Part shown: positions 1 to 12,130 of the stretch, one piece after another | Numbering within the stretch: the stretch's first letter is position 1 | Layout: each line of letters starts with the position of its first letter | Assembly: GCF_963583255.1 (NCBI RefSeq) | Contig: NC_084803.1 | Span: 3,569,621-3,633,620 of the forward strand | Direction of reading: 5' to 3' | Origin: Pyrus communis | Taxonomy: Eukaryota; Streptophyta; Magnoliopsida; Rosales; Rosaceae | Length of the DNA stretch: 64,000 bases | Program-made: the position numbers and the translations under genes | The notes under the pieces: generated by a model | What the model was told of the DNA's origin: nothing | Seen by the model: the letters and a program-made list of their open reading frames with translations, nothing else | The model's database searches: none

Positions 1-1
1 C

Positions 2-454
2 ACCAGGAGATCAACAACTGGGTATGTGTTTAAGCTTGGTTCTGGAACCATCTCTTGGTGTAGCAAGAGACAGCCGACGGTATCATTGTCAACCACAGAA
101 GCAGAGTATAGAGCAGCAGCAATGGCAGCTCAAGAGAATGTATGGCTGGTACAGTTGATGAGTGATCTACATCAACCAATAGATTATCCAGTACCATTGT
201 ACTGTGATAACCAATCGGCCATTCGCTTGGCGGAAAATCCAGTCTTTCATGCAAGAACTAAACATGTGGAAGTGCACTACCACTTTATCAGAGAAAAAGT
301 TCTACAAGAAGAGATTGAGATGAGACAAGTCAAGACGAATGATCAAGTTGCGGACTTGTTCACAAAAAGTTTAAGTACAGGCAAGCTCGAAAATTTTCGC
401 TGTTTGCTCAGCACAGTGCAAAGAATGAGAGCTGACATTGAGGGGGAGTGTTGA
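2..454 (+). CDS. Ty1/copia polyprotein C-terminus (RNase H), partial
   Basis: This is the 3' end of a copia-type pol reading frame, open from the window edge to the stop at 452-454; the 5' part lies outside the window. The peptide has the copia RNase H signatures [15 protein letters not shown], the [16 protein letters not shown] stretch and QVADLFTK near the end. RNase H degrades the RNA strand during reverse transcription. The stop codon overlaps the first bases of the LTR at 450, as is common in copia elements. No frameshift is seen in the part present, so the insertion may be fairly young. Family identity is very secure; whether the element is complete cannot be judged here. Confidence 0.94.
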   Translation, partial: TRRSTTGYVFKLGSGTISWCSKRQPTVSLSTTEAEYRAAAMAAQENVWLVQLMSDLHQPIDYPVPLYCDNQSAIRLAENPVFHARTKHVEVHYHFIREKVLQEEIEMRQVKTNDQVADLFTKSLSTGKLENFRCLLSTVQRMRADIEGEC

Positions 455-753
455 AAATCAATGTCAAAGTTAGGCAAGGAAAGTTAGTCAATGTTAGGTA
501 TGATTGAATAAAAATTATTAGGTGCAATTAATGTGTTTTGTGTGGTAATAAATAATCTTAGTTTAATCATTTGGTTTGCTATAAATACCTAAGTTCTCAA
601 GCATTGTAAATCATTCAAAGAAAAACAAAGCCTAGAGCTAAAGAAGAAAAGCTTTGCTAATTAGTTTGTTTTGTGAGCTTTCTTTAAGTGTGTGCTCTAT
701 TTTCTTCTTCTTGGGATCATTAGAGTTATCTTGGATACTCTTCTTATTCAACA
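450..753 (+). mobile_element. 3' LTR of the copia element
   Basis: The LTR starts TGTTGAAAAT just after a polypurine tract (about 439-449, TGAGGGGGAG) and ends TTCTTATTCAACA, giving about 304 bp with TG...CA ends. It contains a TATA-like box near 579-587 and a long purine-rich stretch after it. The 5' LTR and the 5' target-site copy are outside the window. Bases right after 753 (GAGAG) would be the downstream target-site duplication. The right end is inferred from the terminal dinucleotide and from where GATA-like coding sequence resumes. Confidence 0.82.
576..590 (+). promoter_or_regulatory. Putative LTR TATA box
   Basis: GCTATAAATACC lies 126 bp into the LTR, about 70 bp before an ATG at 654. 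In copia LTRs the TATA box marks the start of element transcription; in a 3' LTR the same box can drive outward transcription into flanking DNA, here into the GATA exon. Use in the plant is not shown by sequence. Confidence 0.45.
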
Positions 754-803
754 GAGAGGTGGGTAAAAGTAATAATAATATTAGGCCAAGGGCAGTAAAA
801 TGG

Positions 804-1626
804 ATGTCCTCCAAGATGAGGTTGATGCAAAAGATGACCAACCCAGATCTCGCGCCAGCCGGTACCACTGAAAATCATATACTTGCAGCTGCTGGGAATG
901 CTGAGCATAAATTCCAAGTTGTACAGCATCAAGAAAATAGTGATCAAACCAGCTTTTCCAGAAATAGCAACAATACTACTCCAGATGTTAGGGTTTGTTC
1001 TGATTGTAACACCAGCACAACCCCACTTTGGAGAAGCGGCCCTCGCGGTCCCAAGGTAAATTAAATGATGTACTTACTGTCTATAAAATATTCTATGTTG
1101 TAAAGACTGTAAATCTAAACTGCACACTCTCATCCATAAATAAACATGGCTGATGGTTCAAAATTATAGTCTGACAGTAAGTGATAAGGCAAATATATGT
1201 TGGGTAGATATAATATGTTCATGAATCAAGTATTCAGCTGTGTGCATATGTGTGTTGTTTCAGTCACTATGCAATGCATGTGGAATCCGACAGAGGAAAG
1301 CTAGAAGAACCATGGCAGAGGCTGCGGCTGCTGCTGCAAATGGGTTTGTAGTCGGCGCCACTGACACTTCATCTGCCAAGGGTAAGGTGGCCAACAAGGA
1401 GAAGAAACCGCGCGGAAGCCATAGTACTAATGTTACACGATGCACGAACAAGAGCAAGCTCATTGTCACCGACACTGCATCAGTACCTCCCAACAACAAA
1501 ATTAATAGTAATAATAATAAGATTTGTTTCAAAGGTTTGGGTTTTCAACGAGTGTTTCCTCAGGATGTTGCTGAAGCTGCAATCCTTCTAATGGAGCTGT
1601 CTTGTGGCCTAATCAATCACTCTTAA
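804..1626 (+). CDS. GNC/CGA1-type B-class GATA factor, 5' part displaced by copia LTR
   Basis: Two exons are visible: up to 1055 and 1264-1626 (GT at 1056, CAG at 1261-1263). They encode a plant type-IV zinc finger, CSDCNTSTTPLWRSGP then SLCNACGIRQRKARR, of the form C-x2-C-x18-C-x2-C. Upstream is WMSSKMRLMQKM, a block typical of GATA21/GATA22 (GNC, CGA1). The C-terminus AAILLMELSCGLI is the LLM domain of this class. Such factors act in the nucleus on chloroplast development, greening and cytokinin/GA responses. The family normally carries a longer N-terminus; here GATA-like sequence begins just after the LTR at 754. The first in-frame internal ATG is 804. The frame is also open back to ATG 654 inside the LTR, giving a possible 254-aa chimera. 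The ATG at 800 is in another frame and stops soon. Whether the locus makes protein is unknown. Confidence 0.85.
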
Positions 1627-2171
1627 TTTTCATATTCCATTACATTTTTGTTCTCCCTCATCTTTTAATATCGAGGATTTTGTTTTGTTTTCGTTCCTTT
1701 TCTGTGGTTTTACTAGAGTGTAGGTTGGGGTAATAAAACCAAAGAGTTACTTGAAGAACATTAATTTGCTGAAATTGTAACTGTAATTTATTTTACGCAT
1801 TGGTAAACTGTGAGCTATTGATTAATGGTGGAAATTAGCACATTTGAACGAGTAGTCAAGTTAATTAGAGCATTGAGTCTCTATCTTAATCCAAGTTTGA
1901 ATATGGTTTTTCTCATCAATTTAGATTAGATTAGTATACCACTTCTCTTAAAAACTAATGACATGTTACTTACAGGAATGAAATGAATGAAAATCATTTT
2001 GGATTTTTGAGTTTCATGTGCTTACTAATGCATATAGAATTTAAAAAAAAAATTTATTTCATAATCCAATACTAAAAAAGTAGAAAACACTCCTTGCTTC
2101 TTCAAATCCTAAATTTCCAATTCTTAACTTCTCTCGTTCCTATTAAGTAAAATATTGTCATAGACTCATAT
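1627..2171. other. GATA 3' UTR and spacer
   Basis: T-rich sequence follows the stop codon, with possible poly(A) signals (AATAAAA near 1732). No further coding region, RNA gene or clear repeat was seen. Confidence 0.5.
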
Positions 2172-2625
2172 GCACTGTTTTAAAAATACCCCGTGTAGTG
2201 CCACCTAGGCGCTAGGTAGTTTGCCACTGTCCCGATTAATGCCTAGACATTTGAAATTTTAGAAAGGGGGCCTAGACCTATTGAGGCGCCCGCCTAAACA
2301 CGCTTAGATTGCGACTCATTTAGACAGAAAATAGATAATTTTCATTTTGCATTTTCTTTTTAATAAATTGTAAGAGAGTTGTTGAATACTTAAATGAATA
2401 CACATTATATTCTTGTTCCCTATGTTTACATTATGTTTCAATACTTCATAATATATGTCATTCTATTTTGTAATTTATAATGTAATTATATATATTTTAA
2501 GTATAAACAAACACTTATTTACAGGACATATAATAGATTTACTTAAATCCGTTTAGGCGCTAGACCCCAGTTCGCCGTTCGACTAGCGCCTAACTTCTTT
2601 TAGAACCGAGGTCATGTGTAATGGG
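2172..2625. repeat. Foldback repeat with GCGCCTAGGC-type ends
   Basis: The left part contains CACCTAGGCGCTAGG and GAGGCGCCCGCC; the right part contains TTTAGGCGCTAGACC and GACTAGCGCCTAAC, which is the left motif inverted. Outer ends read TTTTAAAAATACC and TTTTAGAACC. The middle is AT-rich and non-coding. This looks like a non-autonomous DNA element. Exact ends and target duplication are not resolved. Confidence 0.5.
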
Positions 2626-2849
2626 CGGTGCTTATTGAAGATAAGAGAGTTAGAAAAGTAGGTCTAAAAGAAGGTTATGAAATTGAGCTCATGAGTGGAT
2701 GTCATCAAATGAAATGAAACCTCTCGGCCCATGGTTCATGTGATCAAAGACGGTCAAAGATGATTCCATGGTAATTAAGAGATGCAAAAATGTTTCTGTG
2801 AGTATTTCTGACATATAGAATTTCACCACCAATTGATCACTCTTTTACC

Positions 2850-2880
<31 letters not shown>

Positions 2881-3406
2881 GAAAAGGTCAAACTGAGCCT
2901 AAAACATTACGACAGTGACCTAACTTCCCTCGTACCAATTGTAAGAATTCTAAGGAGTTTACAAATGCACCTACCCTTTGACTAAAACTAACTCCACGTT
3001 CATCAATCTTATGTTGAAAATTAGATCTTGAATGTAACTTTCACATTTAGTCAATACATACTTTATTATCTCTAAGGGGAGTAGGTTTTATTCAAGCAGC
3101 TGTAGAAAATTTGCAACAATACAAGTTACATAGCTGATGTGTATGTATTTATCAACAATTGGGTAATTGTGTCTAGTCTCAAATTTTGTATTCAATTACA
3201 AATTGTAAGTAATTGAGTTAAAATCGTTTGACTATCATACCATCACTGATATTAAATATAGTTATAATTTGAGTAATTGTGTAATTGTAACTGTCATGCA
3301 GTTATTTTGAGTTGACCGTTTAACAAAATAGAGTAAAAAAAATTTAAAATTAATTTTTTTCCCTTGTGTATGAGGATGTTGAAACAATGTCCTTTTTAGC
3401 CAAACT
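2626..3406. other. Spacer without recognised gene
   Basis: AT-rich spacer with a long A-tract at about 2850-2882 (interrupted by G), possibly the tail of a degraded retroposon. Nothing else could be supported. Confidence 0.5.
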
Positions 3407-3577
3407 ATTTAGTACTACGGTCTAATGATATTCTTCTTCACTTCTTAGTAAGAGGTATTAAGTTCAATTCTTGTCAAATGCGAAGTTATACCACATTATT
3501 ATGTTAAGTCCATTACAAGGCTTAGCCCACTTTACCATCCATTTTAGTGTAAATACTATCGTTTGTTAAAAAAAAAA
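3407..3577 (+). mobile_element. tRNA-type SINE, copy 1
   Basis: The copy starts AGTACTACGGTCTAATG (box-A-like), has a box-B-like AAGTTCAATTCTTGTC, then a body with GGCTTAGCCCACTTTACC and ends GTTTGTT plus an A-tail. The same order of motifs recurs at about 21821, 38127 and, reversed, 53357. It is diverged from the other copies, so it is probably old. Confidence 0.75.
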
Positions 3578-3993
3578 TATATATCATTCCAACAATGCCA
3601 TTACCTGCAATTTTTTTTTTTCCTTTTTTTCTTCATTTCCAAAATTGTAAATCCTTTTTATTTCTATATTGTGATAAAATTGTGGATACCAAGCATTTTC
3701 CACGCATGCCACCGCAACCTAATTTTAACTCTGAAAAGTACACAGTGTGGATTCCCCCGGGGATTAAAAACTGGAAAGGTTGAGACCAAGTACTAGATTG
3801 TCAGCCACAGACATCTCTCTCCTCTCAAGGATGATCCCTTGTTTTTTATTTTACCAAATTTACCCCACCACCAAATACAGTTGGCCCCACCAAAATGTAA
3901 ATCTGGCAATTAATTACAAATTTGGAATTGGAATATTCAACCAAATTTCCGTTACCACAAATGTTCCATCATTATTCATCTGCTTAGATCTAA

Positions 3994-4818
3994 TGACGTG
4001 TTTATTAATTCGTAATCAAATTGAGCGGAATTGGACTGAGAGAGAATTGGATTGAGGATAAATTGAAATGAAGTGGAATTAGAATCAGATTCCTGTTGAA
4101 GTTGTTTACTAAAACTGTCTGGAATCGGAATAGGAATAATGTTGAGTCTATATAAATTATTTACTAATTCACTTCAATCGGAATGAAAACTAGGTTGATT
4201 ACTATATTGCCCTTACATAAATAACTTATTTTCATACTAATTAATTAAATTAAATTCTTAATTAAATTTATATAATAAAAGTCATCTATATAAGCATATA
4301 TAAATGGGTTTTATTTATTTATTAAAAGATGGCAAGAATGATGTTGAATCTATATAAGTTGTTTACTAATTCACTTTAATCAGAATGAAAAGTAAGTTGA
4401 TGACTAAATTGCCCTTGCATAAATAAATTATTTTCATACTGATTAATTAAATTAAATTCTTAATTAAATTTATATAATAAAATTATCTATATAAATATAT
4501 ATATATATAAATAGGTTTTTATTTATTTATTAAAAATGACATAATAAGTGTCAAATGAAGGTAATGTTGGGATGATAAGAAACAAGTGAGGGCATAATAG
4601 AAATAAAAGATGCATTCCCGATTCCCTTACCCTCAAGGAATTTAAATACCTCACAAAACTAGGGAATCCCGTTCCTCCAATTTCAGGAATTAGATTCATT
4701 GTTTCGTGTGGGCTCCACCACTTTTTGATTCCTTAATATTTAGTAAATACTGGAATACTCCGTAATCGAAATTCAATTCTCTTTTCTTATTCTGATTACC
4801 CTTACGTAAACGTGCCAT
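3994..4818. mobile_element. Large MITE-like element with internal tandem duplication
   Basis: The left end (ACGTGTTTATTAATTCGTAA) and the inverted right end (GATTACCCTTACGTAAACGT) are similar, with GAATTGG-rich subterminal sequence on both sides. Inside, a segment of about 200 bp is repeated in tandem (about 4138-4335 and 4341-4550), with shared stretches such as TTGCCCTT(A/G)CATAAATAA and ATTAATTAAATTAAATTC. No coding capacity is seen. Class and target duplication were not settled. Confidence 0.6.
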
Positions 4819-5634
4819 GAGTATGTTGGAAAAATGTTGGATGCAATTATGTTCGTATTTCACACGTAACACATAAAAGTTAAAAAAGTGATAAATACAA
4901 AAAAATATATTACATGACTACACTTAAATTTCGAGATTTTATTGTTAGACTGACGACCTAATCCTAACCTTAGATTAATTTTCAAATTTTGTTCTCATTG
5001 TGTGTGAGGTGATAAAGGAGATAAGTCTAATGTGATAGAAAAGCTGCCAACAAATTACAAAAAGATTCCCAGATTTTCAACTGCAAATCCAGCGGATATT
5101 CATCAAAAACTCCATTGGTTGGCGCGTGTTTTTTCTCCCTCCCCTCTCCTCCCTCAATACTATTTGGAGAAACCCATTCATTCAGATCCATTGAAACTCA
5201 ATCTCCTTTCCTCCAATCCCTTCCATACGTTCATGATTTTGTGAACCATAATTTCTCTATTTTTTTTGTGGGTTTTTATGCCCCCCAAAATAATCCTGTC
5301 CTTTTCTCCATAGGTGCCCAGTCACCCACCACCCACTACCCACCACCACCAGCAGACCTTGAAACTCCATCGCATTTTCTCCAAAATTAATATAAATGAA
5401 TTATTTAATATTCAAATATTTATATATAGACAAAAGCCGCCACTGATTTCACTTATCAAAAACAAACCCACAACCACCAACTTGTTTTCTCACTCCCTCC
5501 AATATAATAACAGAGAAAGAGAAAAAGCAACAAACTTTGGAGGAAAAATTCATATTTTTACAAGTTATCTCACCAACCCAGTCCGCATTTCGAGCACCTC
5601 TGGGTTTTTCCAAACGCAGTCGTTTTCAGCTTCC
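4819..5634 (+). promoter_or_regulatory. Upstream region and 5' leader of GLDC
   Basis: This gene-free stretch runs into the P-protein gene. It is AT-rich up to about 5100, then pyrimidine- and CCACC-rich, as expected of a plant 5' UTR. The frame of GLDC exon 1 is open back to 5314, but codons before 5635 are low-complexity and unlike a transit peptide. No single promoter element could be assigned with confidence. Confidence 0.4.
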
Positions 5635-8600
5635 ATGGAGCGCGCGAGGCGGCTGGCGAACCGGGCTTTCGTGAAGCGCTTGGTCTCGGAGGCGAAGCAG
5701 TTCCGCCAGAACGAGAGCTCTGTTCTGGGCTCCTCCACCTCCCCTGTTCTCTACGCGCCGTCGAGGTACGTCTCCTCACTCTCCCCATGCTCCTTGACGC
5801 GCTCCAGTCCCAGATCAGACTCGCTTCTCTCGAGAAACGCGTCCCACAATGCCGGGTTCCAAACACGGTCGATTTCCGTGGACGCATTGAAAAACAGCGA
5901 CACTTTTCCCCGCCGCCATAACTCCGCCACGCCGGAGGAGCAGACCAAAATGGCGGAGTTATGCGGGTTCGATGGCCTTGATTCGCTGATCGACGCCACC
6001 GTGCCCAAATCGATTCGACTCGAAACGATGAAGTTTCCGAAATTCGATGAGGGGTTGACAGAGAGCCAGATGATTGAACACATGAAGAATTTGGCCTCCA
6101 AAAACAAGATTTTCAAGAGTTTTATCGGGATGGGATATTACAACACTTATGTCCCACCTGTAATTTTGAGGAATATTATGGAAAATCCAGCTTGGTACAC
6201 TCAGTACACTCCTTACCAGGCTGAGATTTCCCAGGGGAGGTTGGAATCTCTGCTCAATTTCCAAACTTTGATCACTGACCTCACCGGCCTTCCCATGTCG
6301 AATGCATCACTGCTGGACGAGGGGACCGCGGCTGCGGAGGCAATGGCGATGTGTAACAACATCCAAAAGGGAAAGAAGAAAACTTTTGTCATTGCCAACA
6401 ACTGTCACCCCCAGACCATTGATATTTGCAAGACTAGAGCTGATGGTTTCGATCTTAAGGTTGTTACCGCGGATCTTAAGGATGTTGATTATAGTTCGGG
6501 TGATGTCTGTGGTGTGCTTGTTCAGTATCCGGGGACTGAGGGCGAGGTTTTGGACTATGGGGAGTTTATTAAGAATGCTCATGCCAATGGGGTTAAGGTT
6601 GTGATGGCATCTGATCTGTTGGCGTTGACAGTGTTGAAGCCGCCTGGTGAGTTTGGGGCGGATATTGTTGTTGGTTCTGCGCAGAGGTTTGGTGTTCCAA
6701 TGGGGTATGGAGGTCCTCATGCGGCTTTCCTCGCCACCTCACAAGAGTACAAGAGGATGATGCCAGGGAGAATTATCGGTGTTAGTGTTGACTCCTCAGG
6801 GAAGCCTGCGTTGCGTATGGCGATGCAGACAAGGGAGCAGCATATCCGGAGGGACAAGGCTACCAGCAACATTTGCACTGCTCAGGTTGGATGCTATTCT
6901 TCATTTGATATGTCTTATGATTTCCTTTCTAGGGTGAACTGTTGAAAGTTTGAAATTTCGATCCAATGATAGTAGCATTTATTTCAATTTGATTGACTTG
7001 GCTTTGTTTGATTGGGTATATTGTTTGTTTTATAGGCATTACTTGCAAACATGGCTGCTATGTATGCTGTATATCATGGACCCGAAGGCCTTAAAACCAT
7101 TTCCCAAAGGGTTCATGGTCTTGCTGGGGCATTTGCAGTTGGATTGAAGAAACTTGGAACAGTGGAAGTTCAGAGCCTTCCCTTCTTCGACACTGTGAAG
7201 GTTAAGGTTGCTGACGCACATGCAATTTCCGATGCTGCTAACAAGCTTGGATTAAATTTGAGAGTAGTAGACTCGAGCACTGTAAGTTTTTTTTATCAGT
7301 TATTTGACTAAATGTTCTCTGAGGACGGAGAATGGAGTGCTTTTACTTCACGAGGTTGCTGAATGTTAACTCCTTTTCAGATCACTGTTTCGTTTGACGA
7401 AACAACTACCTTGGAGGATGTTGACAAGCTTTTCAAAGCTTTTGCTTTGGGCAAGCCTGTAAGTATTTCATATCTTTACCATAAAGTTGATAATTTCAAT
7501 TTATTATAAAGTGCATCCATTTATTAAGAGCTTTGTTTAATTTTCAGGTGCCTTTCACTGCTGCATCTCTTGCACCAGAAGTTCAGCCTGCAATTCCTTC
7601 TGGGTTAACAAGGGAGAGCACGTTTCTAACCCATCCGATCTTCAACTCGTATGCGTCTTTCCAAATGATTTGAACTCTCACAGCCTATATTTGAAAACTA
7701 GACTGAGTTTTTTCATTTACTGTCTATCTATTAGGTATCATACCGAGCATGAGTTGCTACGATACATTCATAAGTTGCAATCGAAAGATCTGTCTCTATG
7801 CCACAGTATGATTCCCTTGGGATCTTGTACCATGAAATTGAATGCAACAACTGAAATGATGCCAGTGACATGGCCTAGTTTCACCGATATTCACCCTTTT
7901 GCTCCTACAGAACAGGCTGAGGGTTACCAGGTAACTCAAAACGTTAACTTACAAAGGAACTTAAAACAGTTACTTTTGTTCCCCTAAATTTCTTTTTGCT
8001 ACGTTACATTCCTTCATGCAAATAGAAATCTGATGCTATATGTTGTAAAATAATAAATTTCAGGAAATGTTCGGAGATTTGGGTGACCTATTATGCACCA
8101 TCACTGGGTTTGACTCTTTCTCTTTGCAACCCAATGCCGGAGCTGCTGGAGAGTATGCTGGGCTGATGGTTATTCGGGCATATCATTTCGTAAGGAATCC
8201 TGAGTTTTACATTTTTGTTTTCCCTCTTTATAATATGTGTTAGCAAGCGCTTTGCTGTCGAGCTTAAACAAACACTTTACCTTGAGGTCTTGACCTAAAG
8301 GTTTTATTCTTGTTACTAATCACGCTGAACCATCCCACTGTAGGCAAGAGGCGATCACCACCGCAATGTGTGTATTATTCCTGTTTCGGCACATGGTACC
8401 AATCCTGCTAGTGCTGCAATGTGTGGAATGAAGATTGTAACTATTGGAACTGATGCCAAGGGAAACATCAATATTAAAGAGCTGAAGAAGGCTGCTGAAG
8501 CAAACAAGGATAACCTATCAGCTTTTATGGTAAGCATCCTACGTCGGAAGAGATATCATTTGAAAAGATCAGATACGGATTTGTGTCATTTGAAAAAGAT

Positions 8601-10374
8601 TGGATAATAATTTGACCATATTTCACATTACAGGTGACATATCCTTCAACTCACGGAGTGTATGAAGAAGGTATTGACGAGATATGCAAGATAATTCATG
8701 ACAACGGAGGTCAAGTATACATGGACGGGGCTAACATGAATGCGCAGGTCTGTATCTCCTTCTATCCATGCTTGATAGTTATGTACTTATAATTAAAATT
8801 CAAATAGTTTCTTCCATGCGAACTTTTTTCTTTTGTTGTCGCGTGTTCCATCTGACGAAGCTTTTTGTTCTTTCAGGTTGGTCTGACAAGCCCAGGTTGG
8901 ATTGGAGCTGACGTTTGCCATCTCAATCTTCACAAAACATTTTGCATTCCACACGGAGGTGGTGGCCCTGGCATGGGTCCTATTGGTGTGAAGAAGCACT
9001 TGGCACCCTTCCTACCATCCCATCCTGTGGTAACTACTCATTACATCGAAGCTTTCATGCAATTCTGTAAACTCAAGAAATAATCGATTTAGCTTTTCCA
9101 TGAGAACAAAGTAATTCTGGTTTCAAAATTTTGGATTGCTTACATGCTGGATGTCTAAGTTTTGTGCCATTGTACTGAAGGTATCTACCGGAGGCCTTCC
9201 TGCCCCCGACAAGTCTCAGCCACTTGGAACCATCTCTGCTGCACCTTGGGGCTCTGCACTCATTTTGCCAATCTCTTATACTTACATAGCCATGATGGGG
9301 TCCAAGGGACTCACCGATGCATCAAAGATAGCAATTCTGAATGCAAACTACATGGCCAAACGCTTGGAGGTTCCACTTAGCTCCTTCACTCTTGTTTTGC
9401 TTTACAATTTGAGGTTACGGTTATACTCTATGTTAAATTTCCTCTGTTTGCTCATTTAGTCTATCACTTCTTACAGAATTACTACCCCATTCTTTTCCGT
9501 GGTGTCAATGGAACTGTTGCTCATGAATTCATTGTTGACTTGAGAGGATTTAAGGTATATTATTAACATTTGCCTCAATTTGTCCTCGCTTTTTCAATCT
9601 TTCTAATTGAACTCTGCTGCTTCTTTTTTCCTTGTAGAATACTGCTGGGGTAGAGCCTGAGGACGTCGCCAAGCGTCTCATGGACTACGGATTCCATGGA
9701 CCAACAATGTCATGGCCTGTTCCTGGCACTCTCATGATCGAACCAACAGAAAGTGAAAGCAAGGTACACCTCAACAGAGATTTCATTTTAGTTTTTTCTC
9801 TGCTGTTTTTCTTCGGGTTAAAGTTATATTAATGTTTCTTGCTTGCAGGCCGAGTTAGACCGGTTTTGTGATGCTCTAATTTCCATCAGAGAAGAGATTG
9901 CTCAGATTGAGAAAGGAAAAGCCGATCTTCACAACAATGTCCTTAAGGTAAAATCTCAGTTCATCATCTCTCTCCTCTAAAGACTATAAGTTACTCATTT
10001 TACATAAGTATAAAAAGGTTTTTGAACTCCTTCTGCAGGGAGCTCCTCACCCGCCATCACTTCTCATGGGAGATGCATGGACAAAGCCATATTCCCGGGA
10101 ATATGCAGCCTTCCCCGCTTCCTGGCTCCGTTCTGCCAAGTTCTGGCCTACTACAGGTATGCAATTTACACCAAAAATAAAGAAACTACAATGGCATGGA
10201 CGTTGCTAAGTGTTTACTGTACATTCATTTTGGTATTGTCTGATTACCTTTATTGAAGATTGAATTTTGTTTACTATTGTATCAGGACGTGTTGACAATG
10301 TGTATGGTGACCGTAACCTCGTCTGCACCCTTCAACCGGAGGCGGTGGAGGAACAAGCAGCAGCCACTGCTTAG
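5635..10374 (+). CDS. GLDC: Glycine decarboxylase P-protein, mitochondrial
   Basis: This PLP enzyme decarboxylates glycine and passes the aminomethyl group to the lipoyl H-protein in the mitochondrial glycine cleavage system, the core of photorespiration. Fifteen exons: 5635-6885, 7036-7281, 7381-7458, 7548-7648, 7735-7930, 8064-8189, 8344-8529, 8634-8747, 8877-9029, 9181-9369, 9477-9554, 9638-9763, 9849-9947, 10039-10156, 10286-10374. They total 3150 nt, 1049 aa, the usual plant length. The start [16 protein letters not shown] is an Arg-rich mitochondrial presequence. The PLP site [16 protein letters not shown] is in exon 9, with the Schiff-base lysine at about residue 786. All junctions are GT-AG and keep frame. 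Exons 13-15 also occur as broken copies downstream; this copy is the intact parent. Confidence 0.97.
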
Positions 10375-11358
10375 TCATCGGCTTGGTGATTTAAGCTCAA
10401 CACAAAGTCTGGTCCTGGATGTGTTATGAAATCATCATCAATTTCTTCTTCTTACTCCCACATTGTATATAATTTCTTGAATACAGGCACTTATATCTGG
10501 TGACATTTTCATTTCCTATTCACTATGATGACGATTATCTTTTCTAATAACATGTGTTGCTAATTGCAACTCATCAGATGTTGTAATTATCATTTCCCTT
10601 CATTAGGGATTTTTTTTGCCAGTTGATCACGGAAGTGCACGGACCCTCTTGCACTTAAGTTTGAATATTTTTCCTAGGCTAGATTAGTTTAGGCATCCTC
10701 ATGTCCAAAACATATTTTGAAAAAAAAATCTCTGTATATTATTTAGCCTGTCACTATCAAACGAATAAGTTTTGAGAAACTGATCTTAATTTGACAGTAT
10801 TTATTGTCAATTTGTGACATCTAGATTTTAGGAAGAATAACAAAATCATTGTTGCCTCACTTGAATTTTAAAAAGCACATTGCAAGAGCGTATGATGATC
10901 GATCTAATAACAATATAACATTCCGTCTCTACTTTATTGGATGTCTTATGTTTAAATCACACGAATGCAAATATGATGTATTTGTACTTAGTTTAGTACT
11001 CAAATGTGGCCCATTGTGATTTGTGGTCATTTAATGTCCGGTTATAAAAATAATTTGTAGAATCCCTATTGTTTCGTTAACTTCAGAATTAAGTCTACAA
11101 GTAATTTTAAAAGAATCTCACTTTTTTTCTCGGGATATAAAGAATCTCAAATTGTAGATGCCAACGTAAATATTTTAATTGATGTTTATATATATATATA
11201 TATATATATATTTTTTTTGTCGAACATTAATCTAACTTGAATATGGTACATCTGAAGCAACAACTAATAAACCTCGATTTCAAAAATCAATTCAAAGTAC
11301 AAAAGAATAAACAAATAATCAATATTAATCAAACAAGGCATTCCCGGCATGCAATCTA
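10375..11358. other. GLDC 3' UTR and spacer with (TA)n
   Basis: The first 200 bp are the GLDC 3' UTR, also present in degenerate form downstream of the exon 15 copies near 16950 and, in part, 20370. A (TA)n tract lies at about 11187-11211. The segment before SAUR 1 is shared with the other array units. No gene was seen. Confidence 0.55.
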
Positions 11359-11670
11359 CTACTTGTTGAAGTTCTTGAGCAACTGATCGAAGGTGTTGGC
11401 CGTACATGCAAGCTCAATTGGCCCGTCAATCTTTGCATCGAACACATCCGGCTCCGATTTCTTGACGAGTTGTTGGAGAGTTGGATTCAAGAGATACTTC
11501 AAAGGAACTTGGTATAGCTTTCGTTCTTGTCCAACGTACACATTGATTGAACCTTTCTTGGGGCGCTGGGACTTGCTTAAAGCCGTGTAACTTTTCCTGG
11601 AGTACTGGGACTTGCTCAACTTCTTGACGAACGTACTTGTCTTTTCTCGAAGACTGTTTGCAAGATTCAT
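11359..11670 (-). CDS. SAUR-like auxin-responsive protein, copy 1
   Basis: Intronless 103-aa frame, typical of small auxin-up RNA genes. The basic N-terminal part (MNLANSLREKTSTFVKKLSK) is followed by the SAUR domain from about residue 42: INVYVGQERKLYQVPLKYL, then a region ending IELACTANTFDQLLKNF. Known SAURs promote acid growth by inhibiting PP2C.D phosphatases; this is family knowledge, not seen here. It is one of four copies at about 3.1-kb spacing, all on the minus strand. Compared with copies 2 and 3 it has a few substitutions and no frame damage. Confidence 0.88.
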   Translation of the reverse strand: MNLANSLREKTSTFVKKLSKSQYSRKSYTALSKSQRPKKGSINVYVGQERKLYQVPLKYLLNPTLQQLVKKSEPDVFDAKIDGPIELACTANTFDQLLKNFNK

Positions 11671-11845
11671 TGTTTCTACTTCTCCTGGACGACTAAACGA
11701 AGGGTTTTCTGAAAGTTAGGGTTTAGTGAGAATTGGAAAGAGAAGAGACGAGAGCAGGGTTTTTTGAAAGATAGGGCTAGTTGGACGTGAAGATTGGAGA
11801 CAAGAAATTGGAAGGCAAGAACTGAGAGACCGAAGGTCCAGCAGT

Positions 11846-11854
11846 CTTTATATA
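11846..11854 (-). promoter_or_regulatory. TATA box of SAUR copy 1
   Basis: TATATAAAG on the minus strand lies about 175 bp upstream of the start codon. The neighbouring sequence (CTTTTATTGATCA) is conserved at the same place upstream of copies 3 and 4, so a core promoter was duplicated with the gene. Confidence 0.55.
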
Positions 11855-12130
11855 TGATCAATAAAAGCGGCAAGGGTTTCCAAATCCTAGTCCTTAAGGG
11901 TTTCCTAAAAATCATAATATTCGGAACAAAATCATAAATATTCGGAACAAAATGATGAATAAAAAAACAATATTGATTGTAGCAGTCTTGATCTCTTAAT
12001 TACTTGGAAACCAAGGATTCTTTATCATTCACATTTGGACTTGGTATTAAAGGTTGAGATTAAAGCACTAAAAACACATTCAAATCCAATGATGGATCAC
12101 CATGCATTCCTTGGTCAGCTTATATCTTAG

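Noticed and set aside
5314..5634. Upstream extension of the GLDC frame to an ATG-free start at 5314
   Set aside because: The frame is open by chance over a pyrimidine-rich leader. The conserved mitochondrial presequence begins at ATG 5635.
5570..6720. Several long minus-strand open frames opposite GLDC exon 1
   Set aside because: They are antisense shadows of a high-GC coding exon without any recognisable protein feature.
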